Shown here: piece by piece, positions 32,657 through 44,600 of the stretch
Position numbering within the stretch: position 1 is the first letter of the stretch
Layout: the number at the start of each line of letters is the position of its first letter
Origin: Ditylenchus dipsaci
Taxonomy: Eukaryota; Nematoda; Chromadorea; Rhabditida; Anguinidae
Direction: 5' to 3'
Assembly: GCA_004194705.1 (NCBI GenBank)
Contig: SADC01001283.1
Location: forward strand, 186,001 to 250,000
Length of the DNA: 64,000 bases
Notes under the pieces: generated by a model
Database searches by the model: none
Told to the model about the DNA's origin: nothing
What the model saw: the letters and a program-made list of their open reading frames with translations, nothing else
Position numbers and translations under genes: made by a program

Positions 32657-35600
32657 AATGCTCAAGCCGGTTAAGCGCACTCATGTGCTGTTGTTTTGAC
32701 TGTGCCGTGTTTGCTTGTCTCAAGCATATACGTGAGTTACACCATCTACTCATACAAATACTTACTAAAAAAATTATTTAGGTCCACACATGCAATCTAA
32801 AAGTCATTTCATGGGTATATTTATCACTTTTTAGGTCACTGTTGCGCTCTGAATGTAATTCAAAAGAGAGGGACTCTGACTGTGACCTGGTGATTTTTCG
32901 ATAAATGCGCGTTTTCTTGTAGAGCGTCCCTGAATCCCATGTGAATTCGGTTCCCCACCTCTGAAAGTCAACAAAAACTTTATGAATGACCCATGGTCCA
33001 TAAGTCAGCCACAAAAACCATGATATGGGTATCACGATGTTTTTAGAAATTTGAGTGACCTTTGTACCGCTTTTTGTAGACCTTCAGAGGTGGGGAACCA
33101 GATTTGACAAGAACTTGGGCACGCTTTACAAGCATGCGCAGAAAAAATTCATCCAAGTTCCCCCATTCACAGTCAGGGTGGTCTCCCTTGTCAGATGATT
33201 TTTTTTTATTAATAACAAAATCCCTGCTAGATTTTTTTCTGGAATAATCTTCCTATAATTTGTTTGCGTTTTCTTCCAACTTTAAGCCATAAAATGTGGG
33301 TAGAAACTAATAACATGCATTTTTGGGCCAGAGGGCAAAGTGAATTTTAGCCGGAGACTTTACTGTATGGTAAACTGGCCTTTTATTTTTCATTCTAAAA
33401 ACTTTTTGTTTTTATAGAAGTTTTGATACGACAATGTAGCTCAATTCAGGGCTTCAATTAGTACCGAAATTAAAAAAAAACACAAAATTTTAAATCTAAA
33501 AATTAAAGGCGCTTACTTTACCCCTAGATTTTGAGCCTAGCCTTAAGGAATCAAGTGCAACAGCACAGGGTGCGGCAAATAAGCCGCGGGATTTGTTCCG
33601 GCCATAACTTTTTGAATTTTTATTGTTCCGGCAAGATTTTTTTATTAGAAAGAGGAATAAAAAGTCAATGTGTTTAACATCAAATTTGTCACTTCATGAT
33701 TGAATTTTTATTTTCGACTGCTGTTTAAACTTTTGCTTCATTTTTTTGATGTTTAGACATGGAAAGTTATTCAAATGAGCGCCGAGTGATCTGGTATGAG
33801 AGGCACGGCTCTTTATAGAAAAAGCTATCGCAAATTTTTCCTTGATACATGGTCTCGGCACGTTCACAAAAGCTTCCTCGATAAAGAGCCATGCATCTCA
33901 TACCAGACTACTGTCCAGGCTTTTCGTTCATTCAATAAGCTTCCATTTCTGAAAATCAACAAATGAAGCAAAAGATTGAACAGCTATCCGAAATCAAAAA
34001 TTCAAACATAAAGTGACATGTTTGGTGTCAAACAAATTGATTTTCATTTCTTTTTTGAAAGAAAAAAATCTTGCCGGAACAATAAAAATTCAAAAAGCTA
34101 GGGCGGAAACAAATCCCGCGGCTAATTGGTCGCACCTTGTACAATTTTTTGTCACCTTACTTTATTCTAACCCATAAACTGTTGCAGCAGTATCTACTAA
34201 CTTTGGAGAAATCTTCTGTTTTAAATGTAACGATTTTGTCTACGATAGACGGGTGGAAAAAGTAAGAAGAGATGCTCAGAATGCTCAAAGAAGGAGGCTA
34301 GGAATGAGCCTTAAATATGACTGGAATCCTGGAAAAACAGAGACTAAACTTTCCGCAAAAACTCACTCAAGGTTTTGAAGATGGGCCAGAACTCTTTGAG
34401 GGTAACTTTTTGCAGTCAATAAGCGTTTTCTAATATTTTACTCAAAATTAGGTCTTAGAGGACTGGTCAATATGGGCAACACCTGTTTTATGGTATGTGA
34501 ATTTGCAGAGCATTTCCGAAAATTTCAAAAATTCAAAATATATGCATTTTAGTCTTGAAATAAAAGGAAAAATGAAAATTTTTGGTACTAATTTACTTTG
34601 GGCGTCCATAGTCGCTTTAGTCGTCCAATGGAAAAATCCGGCTTCCAATGGACTCTAGTAAAAAATTTGAGGCGTCCAATAAATCAATTAGGCGTCCAAT
34701 GTTTTTTGACAGAATTTTCTATAGTTATTCTGTATTCAATAATCATATTTTTATGGCCAGAGCAAAATTTAATTAACACTGAACCAAAGCTTAAATAGTT
34801 TTTTTCTGCCATATGTGTAGTTAAAAAATAGCTAAAATTTTTAAATAACTCTCCGGAAAGTTTCCAAAGTTTTCATTGGACAATTTTTTTCCTTGGACGC
34901 CCAAACTCATTGGACGTCTAAAGCGACTATGGACGCCTCAACTAGATTAGAGCCAAATTTTAAGCTTTTGTTTGTCTTTTGTTTTCATCAAGGCTAAAAC
35001 TTATGACGGCTAAAAGTTATTTGTGCTCTTAAAATTCCTATTTACGTCCTCAGATTTATTAGTTACGGATTTAATTTTTATATTGCCAGTTTCATCAAAC
35101 TTTTGTTTCATTTTAACATTTTCACACTAGCGTGTAGACTTGAATCTTGGCTTACTAATGAACCATAAAATATTGCTGCATAAAATTAAGATCTTTAAAG
35201 GTTTAAAAACGTCAATTTTTTGAAAATTATTTACAAGTCTCTGAATCTCTGAATCAAATGTTATATACAGGGTGTCCAATAAAAACTGCACCATTTCCGA
35301 AGTTTTGCCAAGGGCTTTCGCAGACCGGTGAAATCCAACACCCCCCCCCCCCTAAAAATTTGAAGTTTTAGTCAATAATTTGAACGTGTTATGGCTAAAA
35401 ATAACAAAAAAATGATTAAAAAAATAATAATCCGGTACGGATTCCTGGTTTTGAAATTTCTGAATTCCGGCATCCGCCTTTTTTTCAAAATATGGTCCGG
35501 AATCCGTCCGGGATCAGAATCGCCAAGCCTTAATTGTTATCAATTACAAAATCGACTGGTAAAATCGCTAAAATTGTGTGGAACGTGAGGGTATGCCACT

Positions 35601-38600
35601 ATATAGAAACTCAACTATATTTGCTTTTTTGGGGCCTAATTTTTCCTGATTTTTTGGTCGAAATGCAATCATGCGTTAATAATGTGCATCCATCTTTTAA
35701 ATTTTGAATAGCAAATAATATGGTTTTCGCCTAGAATTGTATAATCCAGACCCTGCTGCACATCCAATGCTGAGGGATTATTTCCTCTCAGACCAACACA
35801 ACTGCCAGTCAGTCATCTTTGCCAATGAAAGCAATAAGTGTTTGATGTGTGAGCTCGCCAAACTGTTTCAGGTTAGTTTGCGATTTAGAATATAAAGGAC
35901 AAAGCGGAAAAGCCTTCAATTTCTTTAGTCAAATCATAAATAAACTGAATAATGATGAGTAAGTATTTTTGCTGAGTCAGAAATTTCAATAAAAATTAGG
36001 ACTGAAAGGCTTTCTGATGGTGTTTTACTTTGAAAACAATTGAAAAATTGAACTTTTTCACCAAAAATAAATAACATGGGCACTTTTTCCCCAAATCAAA
36101 GCACTTGAATTTCGTTTATTTTTCAGTTTGTAAGACATTTTTAGTCCGTCTAACGCACGCATACATATACCTTAAGCTTCGCCTATATTTTAAAAAAATT
36201 GAGAAAATTGGCCGAAAAACACGAAACGACAAAATACCAAAATGGGCGCGAATTTGAAAAAAAAACAAAATCCGCCATATGCTCATATGCCATATCGTCT
36301 ACATGAAATAAGGAAATCAGAGGACTGGACCTTTTTTGGCTCTGACTCATGACATATGCATACGGCTTTTTTAATAATGTCATTTGCGTAAAATCTAGGA
36401 GTTCTATGGAGGCGAAGTAGTTCCATATGTGCCCCACAAAATGGTAAATAACTATTTTTACCAATCCAAACCAATAGTGTTTTAACTCAATTTTGTAGCT
36501 GCATCTGGTGTGGACCCACGCCGAGCACCTAGCTGGCTATGAACAGCATGATGCCCACGAGTTTCTCATATCAGCACTCAATGTTTTGCACAAACACTCA
36601 GAGAGTGGGTGAATTTCTTAAAAAAACAATGTTTAAATGGCGAAATTTTTTGCAGGCATATCAATGAAAGTAAATCCCCACGAATGCAAGTGCATAATCG
36701 ACCGGTTGTAAGTTACTTTAGGGCAAAATTCATCAACTTATACAAAATGCTTTGTTTGATAGATTTACTGGACAGCTCCAGTCAGATTTGACATGTACAA
36801 GATGCGGGTAGGTATATTGCAATAATAGTTCAAAATGGCTATAAATTAGGCTACGGCCTCAATGAAAGCGTCATTTTTTACCCTCTTACTTAAAAACGGT
36901 CATAACCTTTTTGCTATAAGGAAAAAATTTGCAATTGGCGTTATCCTTGTGGCTAAGAAACAGGCTTCAAATGAGCTGTTCATCAAGTAGATCTTTTTTC
37001 AAAAGTATGGATAAAATCGATCAGATCTCTGGAGCTCACACCCACGGCGTGGATACAGCCGCAGGACCGCCCAGATTTAGATTGAACCGACGTGCACTCT
37101 AAGAAGAGACTTGACTGTAATTTTAGTAAAAGTATATACATTGAAGTTAGTGTACAATCGAGTCACCCATTAACATACACCCTTGGGACCGGCATAGCTG
37201 CTAGCTACCTAGCTACTTCGTGATTTTCAGGCTTTAGGTTTAGGACAGGGCAGGCCAGTGTATGTTAGGAGGGACTCAAACTATCTCAGACTCATGTTTA
37301 AGTTCGTCTTAACATACGCTGGCCCAAGCTTGCCTAAGCCTTTGCCCAAAAAATCACACAAAACAACGATACGGAGTATCACACAGCCTTTCAAAATTTG
37401 AATTTCCTTGTAGTTCAACTCGAACAAACGCCAAGAATTAAGTTGCCGTTTTTACGCGCCTTTTTAATTTTTTTGTCTTTCCTTCACCGAAATGTACTGT
37501 TTTTGCAAAAAGCACAGGATCTTTTACTCCAAAACTCTTTTGTTTAGAAATTACATCGCATGCCTTTTTCAAAATCTTGTTTGTCCATTACATGAGCTCC
37601 GTGAATAATATTCTGGCATCCCATAACTAGTTATGCATCATGTCAATAAATGTACTAAAAATGTCAGGAAAATTATGTCAGGCAAATTTTCGGTGGGGAC
37701 CAGCAATTTTTTCTTGCTATTTTTTTTGCTCTCATTCTACATCATCCGACGAAAATTTTCTGCATACTTTTTAAAAGTAGGATAAGGTCATAAATATTAA
37801 ATTTCAGTTGAAACAAGTAATTGGTGGTTTTGCCTTAATTTGTAGTGTAACGCGCTAGTACTCCCATTTAGACAGTCTGGCTGCGAGTTAGACAGTCAGG
37901 ACCTCAAACCGAACGTCCACAAAGAAAAGCAGCGGAAAACAATAACACGAAACTAAGAGCACCAAAACACTTTATCAAACTTTATTCAGCGGCGGTAACA
38001 TGAACGAAGAGGATAACACGGGAATTCCAATCATGAGAGTTCTAGACAATTTCAGATGGTGCTTGGATAGAGCATCACACGGATTCGCTTTCCAATGGCA
38101 TGCGGCGGCAGGTTGCAATGAAACTTCCCTCGGACGAAGCTAGAATTGCCATGAACACGGGTAATACGGCCCCAAATGGTACGAATATGCTGCCCCTTGC
38201 GACCTTTGTAGACGTAGACCAGACGCTTGCCGACGTAGAAATAAGCATCTTCCTGAAAGGCATAGGGTAAATTATTATAACGATAGAATCGACATACAGT
38301 CAAATCTCGGTTTACCAACATCCCAGAGCTCAGGCATAGGGAGGCGGTTAACTGTGGTGGCCAACAACCGAAGGTTGACTGTAAAATATTGAAAAACTGA
38401 CCTTGTTGAAAACCCCATCAAGAGTCAAAAGCGCCGTGTGCTCATGCTGATTTCTCTAACCGCGCTTGTACCCTGTGAAGATTGCCTAAAAAGCATAGTC
38501 AACGAATCACTGTACTTGGACATAGCTTTGGTTCCCTCCGAGATAGCGTGCTTGGCCAGCTCACCAGGCATGACGAGACGAATGGAAGTCTGCATTTCGC

Positions 38601-41600
38601 GAAAAGAAAGCGCACGAGTCTTGCCATAATTGACCAGGCGGGCGGATTCATCCAGCGAACGGTCGAAGAGATCCTTAACCTGAGAAAGCGACTAAATTAC
38701 TACACTACATTCGCAAAAATACCCACCATAGAATTTATGACAGCCATGCCTTTCGAGGTGATTCGCATCTCCGGGTGAACTTGCTTGAGCACTCGATTGA
38801 GGTAGATCTGAAACAGGTTCTTAGCAAAATCGTCGGTAATAATAAAGTGGTAGAGCCTACACCATAGCTTCGCTTGTTATTACCCTTGCTCGAGCTGAAC
38901 GAGTTTCGGAGAGAGACACTTCATTTGGCTTAACGCACATTCTTCTGGTGGAGACCATCTTCAGCTCTAAAAAAACACTGAATTTATTTTTGTATGAGAC
39001 ACGCCAATTTTGTATTTTTGGGCTTTTTTATGCACCAAAAGAAAGCCTACAATCTCTTCTACCCGAAAATCCAGACCGATTTTTGTAAAACCAGAATTTT
39101 CAAACTAGAGGTTATTTGCAGCAAACAACTGCCATTTTTCCGAGTAAAAATAGGGGTGTTTGCGTTTTCCGTCTAACTTTTGTATAAAACACCTTAAATT
39201 TGTATTTTTTGTATACATCCTTGGTACCAAAATGCAGCAAATTTACTCCTCTATCAAGTCTCCGGTTTTGTTTGAGAAAAATTAGACAGAAAAACTAGGC
39301 GGCATCTCAATCAAATTAATAAGGCGAAGAAATTTCTTCGAAAATTTTCAAAGAAATTGCTTGTGGTTTTGCAATTTTACGAGTTTTATAGGCAAGTGAT
39401 GGCTCATTCGAAAGCCCTTCACGTGAGGAATCTTTCGGCAATAAGCATGAAAAAACCGAGAAGAAAAAAACCAGATCAGAGTCATGAAGCAAAAAAGGCC
39501 TCAAATTGACTATTTTTATAACTTTTTGTTTGGCGCCAAATATGCCTAATACACTAAGACTCAAATTTTGAAAGGCTGTGACTAGGGTTGCTGAAAAAGA
39601 TATATGTCCGGACATTTATGGACATATGTCCGGACATTTATGGAAATATGTCCTGCAAAATTCATAAATGTCCGGACATATGTCCATAAATGTCCGGACA
39701 TATATCTTTTCAGCAACCCTAGCTGTGACCAAGGCAAAATCAAAAAGACCAAAAAATGATCTAAATTATACCGCTTTACAAATTATCCACAAATTTAAAC
39801 GATATTAACTGTCACAAATTAAAAAAGGGATTTTTTTTCAAAATTTGCCTTTGGTATGTTAAATAACCATGAACCTTGATAAGCACAGCAATGTGCGGAA
39901 TTCGAATTCGCTCGGGACCACCCAAATTTTGTCCGTCATGTTTTAGAATTAATTCGAATTCCATTTATAAGTGAATTTTTAACACAGACTGCTATACAAT
40001 TGAAACTTAATTAAACGAAATTCAATGGACCGGCTAAGTTAACGGGTTCGACACCTCTTTTACACCCATTTTTTCAAGCTTTTGCCAGTTCTGTTTTGAT
40101 AGTCTGGTCTCAAGTATTGCAAGGATTCCGATTTTGCCGATCGTTTTTTAGAAACCTATAATATTTTTTATTTAAAAAAGCAAAAACTCGGTGAAAACAG
40201 GTTTTCCGATAAATAGAAATTCGTTGAATCGAGTTTTTGCTTTTTAGAGAAAAAAATTGGATTTGCGAAAAATGATCGGTGAAATCGGAATCCTTGCGAT
40301 ATTTGGACCCTACTGTTAAAACAGAACTGGCAAAACTTTTAAAAATTAAGGTAAAAAAGGTGTCGGGCAATAGGTGGGAACGAACTTCCGACCTTAAATA
40401 TTCGTTATATCGAGTTTCGTTGAATAGAGTTTTAGCTGTATCACAGTTGTAGAGCCATGTAACTTGCATGTAAGCAGTGTAACGCACTCTTACTTGGCTC
40501 CTACTTAATACTTTGTATTCTTTATTTTAAAATTTCTTCCCTTTTTTAAATGTTTTTTCGCCAGGCTGCTGAAAGACATTCACGGCTATCCGTATGCAAA
40601 AAGATTTACTGGTTTCAAAATTCAAAAAGCAAAATATGAAAACTTCAAAGGCAAGTACGTGCACATGTACGAGCACTCGTATTTGTGCTCGTACTTGCAT
40701 TTAAAGTTTTCATATTTTCCTTTTTTTCAATATTGAAACCAGTTAATTTTTATGCATATGGATAGTCGTGAATGTCCTTTAGCAGCCTGACGAAAAAACA
40801 TTGCGAAAAAAGAACACATTTTAAAATAAAGAATGCAAAGCATCAAGTACGAGCCAAGTACGCGTGCGTTACACTGCACGTAAGTCGGCTAACAAGGGAG
40901 GGACCCTGACTGTGACCTGGGGTTTTTCCGATGAATTTTTTATGCGGATATTTTTGTAGAGCGTGCCCTAATCCCATGTGAATTTGGCTCCCCACCTCTG
41001 AAACTCAATAAAAATTTTAGGAATGACCCATAGCCCAAGGGTGAGCTATGAAAGACCATGATATGGGTATCGAGGTGTTTTTTGAACTTTGAGTGATCCT
41101 TGTACCACGTTTTGTGGACTTTCAGAGCTGTGAACCCAGATTTGTCAGGAACTTGGACACGCTCTACATGAATACGCAGAAAAAATTTGCCATTGAAGTT
41201 CCCCAAGTCCCAGTCAGGATCCTTTCCTTATAAGTCGTCCGATCTGGCATTGTCAAGCAACGTTGGGCTCGACTAGTAAACGGTTCTATGTTTTGAAAAT
41301 GTTTTACATGAAAACAAAAAACAATTCGAAAACATTATTGGCAAAAATAGGGTGGTCCCATGCGAATATAAATTTCGCAAATTGCTGTGCTTTTCAAGTG
41401 GGATGGTCCTTTTAATTGGAGAGCCTACTATTTGGTCGGGACCGTGTCAGCTGTATGTTACTGAGAGGTGTATGTCAATGGGAGTGTATGTTAATGAGAG
41501 GTTCGTCTGTAAAAGTTTTCAGAATTAAATCTTTTCCAACATTCACCAATAACCTAAATAACGCATATACCTAAAAAGTTAAAATTTGCGTCATCCGCGA

Positions 41601-44600
41601 ATCGAACCCGGCGCTATTTCTTGGAAGGCAACAATGTTACCACTACACCAATGACGCGCTATACTGAGGTGGACGTGGAAAAAGTATATTTTGTTTCAGA
41701 GAATATACGGGTGCACATAACACACAACAAATTTTTTTCACTAAGTCAAAATTATGGACATCTTCCACTAAGAATCTTATAACATCTCAGCTAATTTAAT
41801 TAACCTTTCAAAAAGTGTACCTCGATTCTTCTTTGATTAATTTCTTATTTCCAGGCGTGTTTCTACTACTGTTGACCCATATTGGTGTGTAAATGCTTTT
41901 TAGTTCACAATCTGCTGACCAAAGCTGTTATGTTTTCAGGGACATTTCCTTAGAACTGCTCAATGGTCTGAATAAACGCGCCAACTCCGGCGCCGGATCT
42001 TCGGACCTGTCTTCTAGCATGAAAGAGAGGTCATTGGACGAATGTCTGGAAAAGTTAGTCGAATTTTTAATAATACAAGGATTAGCCACTTAAATTTTTT
42101 CAGTTTCGTGAAGCCAGAAAACCTTGGAATCCATTCCAAAATCAAGTGTGACAACTGTGGCTCGTATGAAGAAGTAATATATTTTTTAATATTTTTAAAG
42201 TCGATTTGATAGTAAACACCGGGCAAAGCTTTTCCTTGCTGTAAAAAGACTTCTTTTTGCTGCTTATTTTCCTTGCTGCAAAAAACTTTTTTTACTGCAA
42301 AAGGACTTTTTTTGCTCCCAAAAGACTTTTTTTGCTGCTAATTTTGTCTGCTGCAAAAAGACTTCTTTTTGCTGCAAAAATACTTTTTTTGCTGCCAAAA
42401 GACTCTTCGTGCTGCAAAAAGACTTTTTTTGCTGCTAAAAACCTTTTTTGCTGCAAATATTGTTTTGCTTCACATGCCTTCTTCGCAGCATTTTTCACTA
42501 GAAATATCAATTATTATACATATTTTGCGGTCAATTTGTCCACAAAATTTTTATTATGTCTTAGGAACGAATAAACCATGCTATTCAATTCAAAATTGTG
42601 TGCTGAAAACAATCTGTTGAGACCAAAATATTGTTTTGACTAACTAGAATCTCAATACCCTGGGTTATTTCTGAAAAAAACAGTACCCACTTTAAGGTAG
42701 TCGGCACTTATGCACTTCACATGCCTTCTTCGCAGCATTTAATAATAATTTGAGAAAAGTGTTTAAACATGTCCTAAGTAATTGTTTTACGCAAGTTCTC
42801 GAATTTTTATTTAATTTTCGCCCCTGAAATGCATAATTACCAGGTAGTCGACCTTAAAATCAAGGGAATCATTCAGATTGAGCATGTAAATAATTATATC
42901 ATGCCTAGAAGAGTGCCTCGAGTACTTTAGTGTGTATGAAAAGTCAGTTTTTGTCGCGAAATTTTCAGGCAGTACTTAAGTTCTTCAGCCGGACCCCACC
43001 TGGAGAATAAGGAACTACCTAGGTTTCGAAAGTGTGATTGATTGACCTGTGGACAAATTGACGTGTGGACGAATTGGCGGGTGCACGGATTGACCGTGGA
43101 CGTATTGACTGTGGACGAATTGACCGCAAAATATGTATAATAATCGATATTTCTAGTGAAAAATGCTGCGAAGAAGGCATGTGAAGCAAAAAAATATTTG
43201 CAGCAAAAAAAGTATTTTAGCAGCAAAAAAAAGTATTTTAGCATCGAAAAAAAGTATTTTAGCAGCAAAAAGAAGTCTTTTTGGCGCAAAAAAAATTCTT
43301 TTTGCAGCATAAAAAATTAGCAGCACAAATAGTCCTTTGGGAGCAAAAAGAAGTCTTTTTGCAGCAAGGAAAAGCTTTGCCCGTAAACACCACTCAAGTT
43401 CGGCTCCGCCTGGATACAGTCAGATTTTTACCTAATTTTATGGCTTATCCGGTTTCGATAACTTACACGAATTCGTAATTTTTCTTGAATTTGTTTTTAC
43501 GTTTACATTTAACACTGAACAAATGTGACCGTCTGTCGGTCAATTAATTTCAAACAAAAGTTGGCATTTACAAATTTAACCCAAGATGTCAACGACTCGA
43601 GTCAGATCCGAAGGAATTTAAAATTATCTCTGGTACATTTGGGACTAATACCACTCGGCTAATTCACTCCACTAATACCACCATAAGGTAAAAACCAAGT
43701 CACCCATACAACAATTTATTTTTCAGTCCACGAAGCAACTGACTTTGCGGAAGTTGCCCATAGTTGCCTGTTTTCATCTGAAACGATTTGAGCACACAGT
43801 CACTGCCAGAAGGCAAAAATCAAGGACCCAGTAAGTTGTTTAAATTGAATATTTGGCGCTAGTATAGAATACCACCCCCCCCCCCCTAAAATCTGACCTC
43901 CACAAAATCGCTGTAACTACTTTTAAAACAACAAGTTTAGGCATAGCCCTTAGGCTCGTGGGTAGGCCAGCGTACGAAAACTGTGACTAATAAATGTCTT
44001 ACGCACTTTTTCTGAGGTCTGGAACATTCATTTGGTACTCTTTACTTGTGTTTTAAAAAGAAAAAATGTTAGGGGGTTTTCTATACTAGGGTCGAATATT
44101 TGATAAGTGAATAAATTTGAAAAATTTATATTCAGGTGAAATACCCTGAGTTTATCGACCTAACTCCTTATACCACAGCTCACAGGAATTCCTCTCTGTC
44201 CTCAACCACTAAACTAGATAATGGACCAGATTCAGTGCGACACTTGGCTCGTCTAACCAACAGGTGGCACATTTTTTATTGCGGTAAATTTGCTAATTTA
44301 TGCTGTGCTCACACAAAGACATGTTTTAACAAGTTTTTGAAATGTTTTCGAGCCTGAAACATGCTGAAAACATGTTTTGTATATACTGAAGTCACGACGT
44401 CATATAACCCCCCCCCCCCCCAATAATTTTTTTAGGACACCTAGAACCACCATGTGGAATTTTTTTGAAAAAGTCGATATTAACACCGGCCAGGCCCTAA
44501 GCCTAAGACCTTCTGGTCTAAGCCTAAATTATTGGGAGGGGGTTTTATACATGACACTAGCGCATATACCGTATTTCTTCTAATAGAACGACAGTCTCCA

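Larger units (their letters stand above)
36808..41854. other. 5-kb USP intron hosting antisense genes and a tRNA
   Basis: It contains, on the minus strand, the H2B-like and eL33 genes (38052-38958) and tRNA-Gly (41588-41657), plus MITEs at 39583-39721, 39995-40445 and 40892-41231. Positions 37000-37900 show no gene. Confidence 0.8.

Noticed and set aside
1543..38458. Reassignment of TAG as a sense codon, given in-frame TAG in the 1009 gene and in eL33
   Set aside because: The long, conserved USP, DNAJB11, DUSP and Tigger frames contain no internal TAG, as reassignment would predict. Local mutation or error is simpler.
38427..38958. H2B-eL33 fusion protein
   Set aside because: The H2B reading frame enters the eL33 exon in a different frame and stops. 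A fusion would need an ad hoc indel exactly at the junction.
42257..43310. Phe/Leu/Lys/Ala-rich open frames (for example 42257-42574 and 42927-43310) as proteins
   Set aside because: They are translations of the Foldback arm's tandem words, present on both strands.
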